Assembly: GCF_017656155.1 (NCBI RefSeq) | Contig: NZ_JACDOH010000005.1 | Coordinates: 34,678-98,677 of the forward strand | Origin: Thermosyntropha sp. | GTDB taxonomy: Bacteria > Bacillota > Syntrophomonadia > Syntrophomonadales > Syntrophomonadaceae | Length of the DNA stretch: 64,000 nt | Direction of reading: 5' to 3' | Part shown: positions 35,839 to 45,241 of the stretch, piece after piece | How the letters are laid out: each line of letters begins with the position of its first letter | Numbering within the stretch: position 1 is the first letter of the stretch | The notes under the pieces: model-generated | The model's database searches: none | What the model was told of the DNA's origin: nothing | Seen by the model: the letters and a program-made list of their open reading frames with translations, nothing else | Program-made: the position numbers and the translations under genes

Positions 35839-36582
35839 TCAACCTAAATCACCTAGTTCATAAAGAATTATACTTAACCCAGCTATACCAGCAGTCTCAG
35901 TCCTCAAAACCCTGGGACCCAGCCCGGCCAGAAAGATTCCTTTTTCTTGCGCCAACTTTGCCTCATGGGGAGCAAAGCCCCCTTCAGGTCCTACCAGCAA
36001 AAATACTTCCTGTTCTCCAGTCCCTTTTTTTTCCCTCAAAATATTCTTTAACCTGGCATTTTCTTCTTTTTCATAGAGCATTATAGCCCAATTTTCTCCT
36101 ATAATTTCCAAAATATCCGAAAAAGCTGCAACCGGTTTAACCTCCGGAATTATATTGCGTCTACACTGCTTGCAGGCTTCAATGGCTATATCCTGCCATC
36201 TGGCAGCTTTTTTTACAGCCTTATCTCTTGCAAGCTTTACCACTGTTCTGGTGGTTACCACCGGATAGATACTGGCAACTCCAAGTTCTACGGCCTTCTG
36301 AATGACAAGGTCCATTTTATCTCCTTTAGGTATTCCCTGTACCAAATTAACTTTTAAAGGAGGTTCATTATTAATTTCGCAAATCTCTTGAATTAAAGCA
36401 ACAAGCTGATTATTTACCTTTTTCTCTAACACCGCATGATATTCTGTCCCTCTGCCGTCGAATAAAATAATCTTATCCCCCGGTTTCAGCCTTAAAACTT
36501 TTTCGATGTGATGTGATTCATCTTTTTCAATAAAAGCTTTATCACCTTTAACATTTTCCCTTTTAACAAAAAAGCGGTGCAT
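35839..36582 (-). CDS. rsmE: 16S rRNA (uracil1498-N3)-methyltransferase RsmE
   Basis: A 247 aa SPOUT-family methyltransferase: an N-terminal PUA-like part (MHRFFVKRENV...HHIEKVLRLKPGD) and the knot region KGDKMDLVIQKAVELGV, IAIEACKQCRR, LLVGPEGGFAPHEA and LGPRVLRTETA. The start at ATG 36582 follows AAAGGAGGG; the longer upstream frame overlaps prmA and lacks a ribosome binding site. In the prmA-rsmE-mtaB series. Confidence 0.95.
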   Translation of the reverse strand: MHRFFVKRENVKGDKAFIEKDESHHIEKVLRLKPGDKIILFDGRGTEYHAVLEKKVNNQLVALIQEICEINNEPPLKVNLVQGIPKGDKMDLVIQKAVELGVASIYPVVTTRTVVKLARDKAVKKAARWQDIAIEACKQCRRNIIPEVKPVAAFSDILEIIGENWAIMLYEKEENARLKNILREKKGTGEQEVFLLVGPEGGFAPHEAKLAQEKGIFLAGLGPRVLRTETAGIAGLSIILYELGDLG

Positions 36583-36632
36583 AAGCACCCTCCTTTTGTT
36601 TAAATTCAATAAATACATATGTCGTTCCCAAA

Positions 36633-37559
36633 TTAGATTTTGCGGGCTGCTACTCCTACCCAATCTACATCCGTTAAAACTTCTACGACAGTAAAGCCGC
36701 ATTTTTCAAGCTTTTCCTGCACACCAGGAAAACGGCTGTCAACTATGCCGGAACCGAAAAACATCCCCCCCGGCTTAAGCGCTTTAGCAGCTTCGGGAAG
36801 TAGGATATTTATAACTTCGGCAGTTATGTTAGCAAGTATTATATCAGCCTCTAAATCACCTATTTTTTCAACTATATCTCCCTTTTCTACTTTTATCCTG
36901 TCACTGAGACCATTTAGCTTAACATTTTCTCTGGCTGCTTTTACCGCAACATCATCGATGTCCATGGCAAATACGCTTTCAGCTCCCAACTTTACAGCAG
37001 CAATAGACAAAATTCCCGATCCACATCCTGCATCAATTATCTTTTCTCCTCCTCTTAAAAAATTATCAAGAAAACGGAGGCAGAATCGCGTGGAAGCGTG
37101 AATTCCTGTTCCAAAAGCCATTCCTGGATCAAGTTCCACCACTATTTCCCCATTTTGAGGGGTATATTCTTCCCAGGAAGGCTTTATAACTATCCTTTTT
37201 CCTACTTTAAAAGTATGGTAATATTTTTTCCAGGATTCTTCCCAGTCTTCGTCTTTTACCTCATCCATCAATATTCTACACTTTACACCAAAGTTTTCCT
37301 CCACCCTGGACAGCAGCTCTGAAACCTGATCTATAACCTGGGAATCTTCACTGAAATATGCTCTAATAACTACAAAATCATGATCTAGAAAATCAGGAGA
37401 AAACAAACCTTTATTCCACTTATTCCGGGTTTCATATCTTCTAGCTGCCTGAAAATCTTCTACTACTACCCCTCCTGATCCCAGCTCATGAAATATACCG
37501 GCTACGGCTTCGGCACAAATTCCTTCAGTTACTACACTTATCTCTTTCCACTTCATCAT
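36633..37559 (-). CDS. prmA: Ribosomal protein L11 methyltransferase PrmA
   Basis: A 308 aa SAM-dependent methyltransferase that modifies ribosomal protein L11. It has the N-terminal substrate-recognition domain and the class I methyltransferase core with AFGTGIHASTRFCLRFL, IIDAGCGSGILSIAAVKLG and ILANITAEVI (NPPY-equivalent). It lies 9 bp behind dnaJ, consistent with co-transcription with the heat-shock genes. Confidence 0.96.
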   Translation of the reverse strand: MMKWKEISVVTEGICAEAVAGIFHELGSGGVVVEDFQAARRYETRNKWNKGLFSPDFLDHDFVVIRAYFSEDSQVIDQVSELLSRVEENFGVKCRILMDEVKDEDWEESWKKYYHTFKVGKRIVIKPSWEEYTPQNGEIVVELDPGMAFGTGIHASTRFCLRFLDNFLRGGEKIIDAGCGSGILSIAAVKLGAESVFAMDIDDVAVKAARENVKLNGLSDRIKVEKGDIVEKIGDLEADIILANITAEVINILLPEAAKALKPGGMFFGSGIVDSRFPGVQEKLEKCGFTVVEVLTDVDWVGVAARKI

Positions 37560-37568
37560 ATTACTCCT

Positions 37569-38723
37569 TTATCCCATAACATCTTTAAATTTTTCAAAAA
37601 TACCTTTTTTATGTTTTTCTTCTCCAGTTTCTTCCTCATAAAACTTTTCCAAAAGTTCCCTCTGTTTCTTGGTAAGCCTTTTAGGTATCTTAACATTTAT
37701 AACTACATTTAAATCGCCGCGACGCTGGCTGTTAAGATATGGGACACCTTTTCCTTTTACCGTAAAAACATCTCCCGGCTGGGTTCCTTCTGGGATATGC
37801 AAATTATAAACCTCTCCTCCAGGAAGAACAATTTCAATTTCTCCTCCTAAAGCAGCCTTGACAAAACTTATCTCTTCATCGGTTATCAAATTATAGCCAT
37901 CCCGCTCAAATTTAGGATGTTTTTTTATAAAAATATTAACATAAAGATCTCCAGGCGGTCCTCCTCTTATGCCGGCTTCTCCTTCTCCTTGAATTCTTAA
38001 GCGGGAACCAGTATCAACCCCGGGCGGAATGCGGACATTAATACGCCGTGACTTTCTTACCTGACCGGTTCCCCGGCAAGAAGAACAAGGCTTTTCTATT
38101 ATTTTACCTTCACCATGACAGCGGCTACAGGTTCTAACTGTTTCAAAGTGTCCAAAAGGAGTTCTCTGAATATTGCGTACCTGCCCATGGCCGTTGCATA
38201 CAGGACATGTTTTAATATTTGAACCTGGTTCTGCTCCAGTTCCATTACATCTCTCACACTTTTCCATCCGGGGGAGTTCAAATTCTTTTTCTACCCCAAA
38301 TATAGCATCTTCTAGACTTATCTCTAGCCTGATTTCACGGTCAGCTCCACGCTGCGGACCAGTCTTGCGTCTTCTGCCTGTTCCTGCTGCACCACCGAAA
38401 AACAGATCAAAGATATCGCCGAAACCGCCTAAGTCATCAAACCCGCCGAAGCCTCCAAATCCTCCAAAATCACCTGCCCCCGCATTTCCAGTCTGTTCAA
38501 AGGCAGCATGACCAAAGCGATCATAAGCCGCCCTTTTTTGAGGATCGCTCAATATTTCATAAGCTTCGTTTATTTCCTTAAATTTTTCAGCGGCATTAGG
38601 GTCATCTTTATTAACATCTGGATGATATTTTCTTGCCATCTTCCTGTATGCTTTTTTTATTTCCTCAGGAGAAGCGTCCCGGTTGACCCCCAAAATCTCA
38701 TAAAAATCGCGCTTAGTCGACAT
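37569..38723 (-). CDS. dnaJ: Chaperone DnaJ
   Basis: A 384 aa type I Hsp40. The J domain has HPDVNKDDP with the HPD tripeptide; then a Gly/Phe-rich linker (about residues 78-110), four CxxCxGxG-type zinc repeats ([42 protein letters not shown]), and the C-terminal substrate-binding domain. It stimulates the DnaK ATPase. It lies 194 bp after dnaK, with a hairpin between, rather than tightly linked. Confidence 0.97.
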   Translation of the reverse strand: MSTKRDFYEILGVNRDASPEEIKKAYRKMARKYHPDVNKDDPNAAEKFKEINEAYEILSDPQKRAAYDRFGHAAFEQTGNAGAGDFGGFGGFGGFDDLGGFGDIFDLFFGGAAGTGRRRKTGPQRGADREIRLEISLEDAIFGVEKEFELPRMEKCERCNGTGAEPGSNIKTCPVCNGHGQVRNIQRTPFGHFETVRTCSRCHGEGKIIEKPCSSCRGTGQVRKSRRINVRIPPGVDTGSRLRIQGEGEAGIRGGPPGDLYVNIFIKKHPKFERDGYNLITDEEISFVKAALGGEIEIVLPGGEVYNLHIPEGTQPGDVFTVKGKGVPYLNSQRRGDLNVVINVKIPKRLTKKQRELLEKFYEEETGEEKHKKGIFEKFKDVMG

Positions 38724-38868
38724 ATTTCCCCACCTTTCATAAAAGGCGCATACTATTATTATTTAATATCTAATCACAAATTATAATAAAATTATACCGA
38801 ATTTTATGCTTCTATAAATAATATACTATTCATCAGCAGCGCCATTTTTAAATAAAAACAGGGCAAAA

Positions 38869-38894
38869 CCCGGAAAGCCTTAAAGCTTTCCGGG
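38869..38894 (-). terminator. Hairpin between dnaK and dnaJ, possible partial terminator
   Basis: A perfect 10-bp stem (38869-38878 with 38885-38894, arms CCCGGAAAGC/GCTTTCCGGG) lies 24 bp after the dnaK stop. Only TTTTG follows immediately, so termination may be incomplete. Confidence 0.65.
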
Positions 38895-38917
38895 CATTAA
38901 TTTGCTTTTTTAAAGCT

Positions 38918-40717
38918 TTATTTATCATCTTTTACTTCGTAGTCAGCATCATAAACTCCATCTTCACTTCCTGCACTGCTACCAGCAGCATCCTGATACA
39001 TCTTTGAACTCCATTCAAAAATAGCCTGCATCAAAGCATCCGTCTTGGCCTTTATTTCATCAATATTATCCCCATTTATAACTGCTTCTAAATCAGCTTT
39101 TGCCTTTTCAATCCTGTTCTTAGTATCAGCATCCATATTTTCGCCGTGTTCTTTCAAGGTCTTATCTGCCTGGTAAATCATGCTGTCAGCCTGGTTTTTA
39201 GCTTCAATTTTGCGCAGACGCTCTTCGTCTTCTTTAGCATATTTTTCCGCATCTTTTATCATTCGTTCAATTTCTTCCTGGCTCAATCCGCTGGAAGATG
39301 TTATGGTAATCTTTTGTTCTTTGTTGGTTGCTAGATCTTTTGCCGATACATGGACTATGCCGTTTACATCTATGTCAAAGGTAACTTCAATCTGTGGAAC
39401 TCCCCTCGGGGCAGGAGGAATTCCCGTAAGGTTAAACCTTCCTAAGGTTACATTATCAGCTGCCATCTTTCTTTCACCCTGTAGTACATGGATCTCTACT
39501 GAGGTCTGGTTATCAGCTGCAGTAGTAAATATCTGGCTTTTAGAGGTAGGAATCGTAGTATTTCTTTCAATAATCTTGGTAAACACGCCTCCTAAAGTTT
39601 CAATACCTAAAGAAAGCGGAGTAACATCTAAAAGAACCACATCTTTAACTTCTCCTGCCAGTACTGCAGCCTGAATAGCTGCTCCTATTGCTACTACTTC
39701 ATCAGGGTTAATACCTTTAAAAGGCTCTTTGCCGATGAAGTTTTTAATCGCTTCCTGCACTGCAGGGATACGGGTAGACCCTCCTACCAAAATAACTTTA
39801 TCTATATCTTCAGGCTTTAGCCCTGCATCTTTTAAAGCCTGACGGGTTGGTCCCATAGTCTTTTCTACCAGATCAGCCGTAAGTTCATTAAATTTTGCCC
39901 GGGTTAAAGTCCTCTCCAGGTGTAAGGGGCCCTCTGAAGTAGCAGTAATATACGGAATATTAATTTCAGTAGTTAAAACCCCAGAAAGCTCATGCTTAGC
40001 TTTTTCCGCTGCTTCTTTCAAACGGTGCATAGCCATCTTATCATTGCGCAGGTCAATTCCATTTTCTTTCTTGAATTCTTCAATAAGCCAATTTATAATT
40101 CTTTCATCAAAATCATCTCCACCTAAATAGTTGTTACCGCTGGTGGCTTTTACTTCAAAAACCCCATCCCCTATTTCCAGAATAGATACGTCAAAGGTTC
40201 CTCCGCCCAAGTCAAAAACAAGTATAGTTTGATTTTCTTCTTTATCAAGTCCATAAGCTAAAGCAGCCGCTGTAGGCTCATTTATTATGCGCAGAACTTC
40301 AAGCCCGGCAATTTTACCCGCATCTTTAGTAGCCTGTCGCTGAGCATCTGTAAAGTAAGCCGGAACCGTTATTACTGCTTGGGTTATCTTTTCCCCTAAA
40401 TAGCTTTCGGCATCTGCCTTAAGCTTTTGTAAAATCATGGCAGATATCTCTTGGGGAGTATATTTTTTTTCATCGATTTCCACTTTATAATCAGTTCCCA
40501 TTTTACGCTTGATAGAAATAACCGTTCGTTCAGGATTAGTAATTGCCTGTCTTTTCGCTATTCTTCCTACCAGTCTTTCACCTGATTTAGAAAAACCTAC
40601 TACTGAAGGAGTAATTCTTTCCCCTTCAGCATTAGGTATAACTGTTACCTCATTTCCTTCCATAACTGCTACACATGAATTGGTAGTTCCCAGGTCAATA
40701 CCAACAACTTTGCCCAT
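38918..40717 (-). CDS. dnaK: Chaperone DnaK (Hsp70)
   Basis: A 599 aa Hsp70. The ATPase domain has [20 protein letters not shown], the phosphate-2 motif [19 protein letters not shown], and [16 protein letters not shown]; the linker is [13 protein letters not shown]; the C-terminal lid is acidic and ends [10 protein letters not shown]. It is the central Hsp70 of the HrcA-controlled operon. ATG 40717 follows TGGAGGTG. It lies 40 bp after grpE. Confidence 0.98.
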   Translation of the reverse strand: MGKVVGIDLGTTNSCVAVMEGNEVTVIPNAEGERITPSVVGFSKSGERLVGRIAKRQAITNPERTVISIKRKMGTDYKVEIDEKKYTPQEISAMILQKLKADAESYLGEKITQAVITVPAYFTDAQRQATKDAGKIAGLEVLRIINEPTAAALAYGLDKEENQTILVFDLGGGTFDVSILEIGDGVFEVKATSGNNYLGGDDFDERIINWLIEEFKKENGIDLRNDKMAMHRLKEAAEKAKHELSGVLTTEINIPYITATSEGPLHLERTLTRAKFNELTADLVEKTMGPTRQALKDAGLKPEDIDKVILVGGSTRIPAVQEAIKNFIGKEPFKGINPDEVVAIGAAIQAAVLAGEVKDVVLLDVTPLSLGIETLGGVFTKIIERNTTIPTSKSQIFTTAADNQTSVEIHVLQGERKMAADNVTLGRFNLTGIPPAPRGVPQIEVTFDIDVNGIVHVSAKDLATNKEQKITITSSSGLSQEEIERMIKDAEKYAKEDEERLRKIEAKNQADSMIYQADKTLKEHGENMDADTKNRIEKAKADLEAVINGDNIDEIKAKTDALMQAIFEWSSKMYQDAAGSSAGSEDGVYDADYEVKDDK

Positions 40718-40757
40718 CAAAAACACCTCCAAAAAATATAAATAGTTGATTATTTTC

Positions 40758-41342
40758 TCAGCTGCTTACTTTAACCAGGCTAGGTCTTATAACCCGCCCA
40801 TGCATCAGATAGCCTTTTTGCAATTCAGCAATAACTGTATCTGCAGGGTGTTCACTGCTTTCTTCTACGGAAAGGGGCTGATGATACTCCGGATTAAAAG
40901 GCTTGCCTAAAGCCTCAATCGGCTCTACCCCTTCTGTCTGCATAATTTCATGCATCTTTTTCAAAATCATCTCCAAACCTTTTTTAAGGCTTTGGTAGTC
41001 CTCATTATCTTCAGAAGACTCCAAAGCCCTTTCTAAGTCGTCAACTACCGATAAAAACTTTTTTATAAGGGGAAGGGAGGCATATTTTATGTATTCTTCC
41101 CTTTCCCGGGCAGCTCTTTTCCTGAAATTTTCAAGTTCTGCCAAAGCCCTTAAATACATTTCATGATTTTTTTTAGCCTCAGCTTCCTTAGCCTCCAGTT
41201 CATTTCTAAGCCTGGTGAGTTCATCAATTTCACCTGCATCAGCTTCCCCTGTTGTAATTTCTTCCATAATTTCTGTATCTTCTGCTGCCTTGATTTCCTC
41301 TTCTTCGCTTATTTTTTCTTCTTTAAAATCCTTGTCAGACAT
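40758..41342 (-). CDS. grpE: Nucleotide exchange factor GrpE
   Basis: A 194 aa protein with an acidic disordered start, a long coiled-coil ([27 protein letters not shown]) and the conserved C-terminal beta domain ([36 protein letters not shown]). It drives ADP release from DnaK. I prefer ATG 41342, behind GAGGTG, over 41354. It is directly behind the chaperonin gene (18 bp), with no promoter between. Confidence 0.96.
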   Translation of the reverse strand: MSDKDFKEEKISEEEEIKAAEDTEIMEEITTGEADAGEIDELTRLRNELEAKEAEAKKNHEMYLRALAELENFRKRAAREREEYIKYASLPLIKKFLSVVDDLERALESSEDNEDYQSLKKGLEMILKKMHEIMQTEGVEPIEALGKPFNPEYHQPLSVEESSEHPADTVIAELQKGYLMHGRVIRPSLVKVSS

Positions 41343-41360
41343 AAAAAACTTCACCTCTTA

Positions 41361-42923
41361 TCAACTTTTTTCAAAAGCATCCTGATTTAAAGCATCATCT
41401 TTCATCTTTATCAGCGTATTTATACGCAAAATAGCTACCGCCACTTCCCCAGCAGCCTTAACAGCATGTATTTTTACAGGGGCAGGATCTACTATTCCGC
41501 TTTTTAAAGCATCAATCAAATGTCCACTGTCGCTGTCAAAAGTAATGGAAGAAACCTTCTTCTGACGCTGGGCAAAACCTACATCTCCTAGCTTTTCCAA
41601 AGGATTAAATCCAGCATTGGTAGCCAAACAGTAAAACGGCTTAAGCAAAGCCTCTTTCAGGCAAAGAACTCCAAACGAAATCATTCCATCGAGGTTGCGC
41701 GCCAGCTCCTCCAACTGAGTCGCCAGCCAGACTTCCAGGGCTCCCCCTCCAGGAACAACTCCTCCTTTTAATGCTGCCTGCAATGAAGCAGCAGCATCTT
41801 TAGCAATCCTTTCCTTTTCCTCTGCCACTTCTTCGGTAGAAGCTCCGATAATTATGGTCGCCTGGTTTTCTCCTCCACCACCATAAAAGCAGGTTTTTTT
41901 AAGCTTATCATCTACTTTTACCAGGCAGGCAGTCCCTGTATAAGAATCTATAACCTGAATATCTTTTTTAAGAATAGTTCTTTTTACTTTTTTTGCCCCT
42001 GTATGGCGGCACAGCCTATCAATCTCCCGGGAAGAAACCCGGCTTAAAACCAGGACTTCTCTTTCCGCAAATACCTGTTCAGCAATATCATCAACCGAAC
42101 TTTCAACCACTATCACATTTATCCCGGCATCACAAATTTTATTAAGGTTTCTTTCATAATCTTCTCTGGCTTTAAGATAGTAGCTGAAACCTGCTTCGGT
42201 TTTCAAGACTTCGTGTTCCGCATCAACCGGTTGCAGAGCATCATCAATTACCAAAATCCTTGCATTTTCTATTTTATCAGGCATTTCTTCATTTACCGGT
42301 TCTCTGTTTATAACTACTCCCCTGAAAACCTGATGTTCTGCCAGTTCACAGGCTAAAACTGTATCCGCTAACTTATAATCTCTTTCCTTGAGCTTTTCTA
42401 TTCCTGCTAATTTAGCTCCTTTTAAAACCAGTTTGGCTATATCTTCCTGTCCTCTTCCCGCAACTTTAGCTACATTAAAAAGCAGTTTATCATCTAAATC
42501 TTCTATTTTTATCGTCTGACTTTGGATAAGCTCCAGGGTTTTATCGATCCCGTAATTTATCCCTTCAATGACCTTAGTAACGGGTACTCCCTTTAAAACA
42601 CAACTGCAACCTTCTGCTACCAGACTGCCTGCTATAATAGTGGTGGTAGTAGTCCCGTCCCCCACCTCTGATTGCTGGGCCCGGGCAGTATTTATAATCA
42701 TCCGAGCAGCAGGATGACTTACTTCCATAAACTTTAAAATAGTAACTCCGTCATTGCTTATAACTACATCTCCAAAACGGTCTACCATCATTATGTCAAG
42801 CCCTTTAGGTCCGATAGTGCCTTCCACAACCCGAGAAATAGCCCGGGCCGCGTTGGCATTATTCAAAAGGGTTTGAAATTTATCATCTACCTGCTGATTA
42901 GAAGATAAAAAATTTTCACCCAT
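41361..42923 (-). CDS. Archaeal-like (group III) chaperonin of a bacterium
   Basis: A 520 aa protein of the thermosome/CCT branch, not GroEL. Features of that branch: IGPKGLDIMMVDRFGDVVIS at residues 37-56 followed by NDGVTIL (57-63), HPAARMI, the ATPase motif VGDGTTT (87-93), and VVPGGGA (389-395). The apical region (about 200-350) has no GroEL-type GroES-binding signature, and the C-terminus lacks the GGM repeats of GroEL. Such genes are known from Carboxydothermus hydrogenoformans and a few other Clostridia, where they work without GroES by a built-in lid. Here it lies 15 bp behind hrcA and 18 bp before grpE, so it belongs to the CIRCE-controlled heat-shock operon. ATG behind GGAGG. Confidence 0.95.
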   Translation of the reverse strand: MGENFLSSNQQVDDKFQTLLNNANAARAISRVVEGTIGPKGLDIMMVDRFGDVVISNDGVTILKFMEVSHPAARMIINTARAQQSEVGDGTTTTTIIAGSLVAEGCSCVLKGVPVTKVIEGINYGIDKTLELIQSQTIKIEDLDDKLLFNVAKVAGRGQEDIAKLVLKGAKLAGIEKLKERDYKLADTVLACELAEHQVFRGVVINREPVNEEMPDKIENARILVIDDALQPVDAEHEVLKTEAGFSYYLKAREDYERNLNKICDAGINVIVVESSVDDIAEQVFAEREVLVLSRVSSREIDRLCRHTGAKKVKRTILKKDIQVIDSYTGTACLVKVDDKLKKTCFYGGGGENQATIIIGASTEEVAEEKERIAKDAAASLQAALKGGVVPGGGALEVWLATQLEELARNLDGMISFGVLCLKEALLKPFYCLATNAGFNPLEKLGDVGFAQRQKKVSSITFDSDSGHLIDALKSGIVDPAPVKIHAVKAAGEVAVAILRINTLIKMKDDALNQDAFEKS

Positions 42924-42938
42924 CTATACCTCCGAATT

Positions 42939-43964
42939 CTAGAAACGTTCTTTTAATATTTCCTCTAAGATTTTTCCTACTGTCTCGACTGTACCTGCAG
43001 CCTTCCAGTATTCCATTCGTATAGGTCCTATTACCCCTATCTTCCCTCTCTGTCCCAGTGTATTATATCCTGAAACTACCAAACTGATCTCCTTCACCCC
43101 TTCAATCTTGTTTTCAGTTCCTATGCGTATTTCCACTTCATCCGTTACATCTTCGGGAACAATACTCTTAAACAAAACCCCTTCATCTAATAAGGCCAGT
43201 ATCTTCTTGAGTTTTTCCAAATCCTTAAATTCAGGCTCATTCAATATATTAAGGGTACCACTTATCACTAACCTTTCTTCCTCTGAAGTGGTAAGAATAT
43301 ACTCTACCGCGTCTAAAACCTTATCAATAAATTTTTTTCTTCGTCTAAGACTGTCCCTAATCATCCTAAGGTCACTTCGGCTTATATCATTAAGCCTTCT
43401 GCCACTAAAAACCTTATTCATAGCTTTACCAATAGTTTCTAAATCTCCCGGAGTAACTGATTCCGGAACATCTATCTTGCGGTGCATAATAAGACCGCTG
43501 TCAGTAACTGCAATAACCAAAGCCTTGTTTTCCTCTATAGGCAAAATCTGAAGATATTTAAAATGGCTCAGTGAAACCGAAGGAAAAATAACAAATGAAG
43601 CATAACTGGTGACTTGAGCTAAAAAATAACTGACTTTTTCTATTACCTCATTCCACTCATGTATATTATCCTGTAATATTTTTTGCAAAATCTCAATTTC
43701 CTTATCAGATAAAGCCTCTTTTTCCATCATGCAGTCCACATAATAGCGGTATCCCATCTGGGATGGAATACGCCCTGCCGAAGTATAAGGCTGCTCCAAA
43801 TATCCCATTTCTTCTAAATCGGCCATCTCATTGCGAACTGTAGCTGGGCTTATGTTAAGTGCATGTTTCTTTACAACCGTCCTTGAACCTACCGGTTCGG
43901 CAGTTTCTACATAATCCTTTATGATAGATTCTAAAATGAGCTTTTTTCTGGCATCTAAAGTCAT
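42939..43964 (-). CDS. hrcA: Heat-inducible transcription repressor HrcA
   Basis: A 341 aa repressor that binds CIRCE and is stabilised by chaperonin in known systems. The N-terminal winged helix (ARKKLILESIIKDYVETAEPVGSRTVVKKHALNISPATVRNEMADLEEMGYL) and the GAF-like central domain are clear. ATG 43964 follows AGAGGTG. It is the first gene of the operon hrcA-chaperonin-grpE-dnaK-dnaJ. An untested question is which chaperonin titrates it here. Confidence 0.97.
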   Translation of the reverse strand: MTLDARKKLILESIIKDYVETAEPVGSRTVVKKHALNISPATVRNEMADLEEMGYLEQPYTSAGRIPSQMGYRYYVDCMMEKEALSDKEIEILQKILQDNIHEWNEVIEKVSYFLAQVTSYASFVIFPSVSLSHFKYLQILPIEENKALVIAVTDSGLIMHRKIDVPESVTPGDLETIGKAMNKVFSGRRLNDISRSDLRMIRDSLRRRKKFIDKVLDAVEYILTTSEEERLVISGTLNILNEPEFKDLEKLKKILALLDEGVLFKSIVPEDVTDEVEIRIGTENKIEGVKEISLVVSGYNTLGQRGKIGVIGPIRMEYWKAAGTVETVGKILEEILKERF

Positions 43965-43978
43965 ACTGATCACCTCTA

Positions 43979-44005
43979 TTAGCACTCTCATTAGTTGAGT
44001 GCTAA
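43979..44005. promoter_or_regulatory. CIRCE operator
   Basis: TTAGCACTC (43979-43987), a 9-bp spacer, then GAGTGCTAA (43997-44005): an exact match to the CIRCE consensus. It lies just downstream of the predicted start site of hrcA. Confidence 0.98.
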
Positions 44006-44020
44006 TCAGTATTTACTAAA

Positions 44021-44049
44021 AAAATAGCACCTGCAAATTTCTTTGTCAA
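44021..44049 (-). promoter_or_regulatory. Sigma-A promoter of the hrcA operon
   Basis: -35 TTGACA (44049-44044), 17-bp spacer, -10 TATTTT (44026-44021). It begins 8 bp beyond the hemW stop codon and is immediately followed by CIRCE. Confidence 0.8.
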
Positions 44050-44056
44050 GCACAGC

Positions 44057-45241
44057 TTAAACTATAAATCTGCATAATATATCATTGGAAATAAAATAAC
44101 CTTTTTTAGTCAAATATATATACCCATTCTTTATTTCAAGCAGTTTTTCTTTCTCATATTTTTCAATTATAGTTTTATATTTTTTTTCGATGTCTATTCC
44201 AAAACGCATTTTAAACTCTAAAAGGTTAATTCCCCTGCAGAGTCTTAAACCTAATATAATCGCATCAGCTGCCAACATTTCAGAAGTATTCATAAACTCA
44301 AGCTCTTCTTGCAAAGGCTTTAATCCCTTTTCTAATCTTCTGATATATTCATAAACTGAAGCAATGTTGACAAAACGGCGACCTTCAAGATAACTTACAG
44401 CACCAGCACCTAAGCCTATATATTCTTCAGCATGCCAGTAAATCATATTATGTCTGCAAACAAAACCTGGTCGACAAAAATTAGAAAGTTCATAGTGTTC
44501 AAACCCACTATTTTCTAAATATTCTGTTCCTATATAATAAAAATCAGATACCATTTCCTCATCCGGCAAAGTAAACTTTCCTTCCGTAATCCGTTTAGCT
44601 AGGGGAGTAGATTCATCTAACTGAAGCAGATACATTGAAATATGGGATGGATTACATTCTATCGCCTTTTTAATATTATTTTCCCATTTTTTCACAGTCT
44701 GATCTGGAATGCCGTAAATGATATCGAGATTGAAATTCTTAATCCCTGAACGATGAAGAGCATCTACCGTTTCAAAAACTTCTTTTACCGTATGCGTTCT
44801 CCCCAAAACCTCAAGTTCAAAATTATCAAAGCTTTGAACCCCCAGAGAAAAACGGTTTACCCCTGCATTATAAAAATGACTAATCCTGCTTTCAGGCAGG
44901 GTAGCAGGATTAGCCTCAACAGTTATTTCTGTATCTTTTCTTAGATTAAACTTGCGGTTCAAGGTTTTAAGCAAAAGCTCCATCTGTGAACCGGATAAAA
45001 GAGAAGGGGTTCCTCCCCCTATATAAACAGTAGGAAAAATAGCGTCTTCTTTAAGCTCAATCTCTTCAATTTCCTTTATCAGAGCCTTGACATACTGCTC
45101 TAAAAGCCCGTTTTCAAAGCTGCCCAGAGAATAAAAATCACAGTAGCTGCATTTGCGCAGACAAAAAGGTATATGAACATAAATGCCGATTTTTCTAGCT
45201 TTATCCTCCACTTTATAACACCCCGGCTGAAAACTATTCAT
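44057..45241 (-). CDS. hemW: Heme chaperone HemW (radical SAM)
   Basis: A 394 aa radical-SAM protein of the coproporphyrinogen dehydrogenase-like family. The cluster motif is [10 protein letters not shown] (CxxxCxxC); [17 protein letters not shown] and [17 protein letters not shown] follow. HemW inserts heme into partner proteins rather than oxidising coproporphyrinogen. I prefer ATG 45241, which overlaps the lepA stop by 8 bp (ATGAATAG), so lepA-hemW are coupled. Its stop is 8 bp from the hrcA promoter. Confidence 0.93.
   Translation of the reverse strand: MNSFQPGCYKVEDKARKIGIYVHIPFCLRKCSYCDFYSLGSFENGLLEQYVKALIKEIEEIELKEDAIFPTVYIGGGTPSLLSGSQMELLLKTLNRKFNLRKDTEITVEANPATLPESRISHFYNAGVNRFSLGVQSFDNFELEVLGRTHTVKEVFETVDALHRSGIKNFNLDIIYGIPDQTVKKWENNIKKAIECNPSHISMYLLQLDESTPLAKRITEGKFTLPDEEMVSDFYYIGTEYLENSGFEHYELSNFCRPGFVCRHNMIYWHAEEYIGLGAGAVSYLEGRRFVNIASVYEYIRRLEKGLKPLQEELEFMNTSEMLAADAIILGLRLCRGINLLEFKMRFGIDIEKKYKTIIEKYEKEKLLEIKNGYIYLTKKGYFISNDILCRFIV

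Noticed and set aside
38099..38281. A 60-codon minus-strand frame in dnaJ
   Set aside because: It lies inside the zinc-finger region of dnaJ in another frame.
38173..38511. A 112-codon Pro/Lys/Ser-rich plus-strand frame
   Set aside because: It is the antisense of the dnaJ Gly-rich linker; such antisense frames arise from GC-rich codons.
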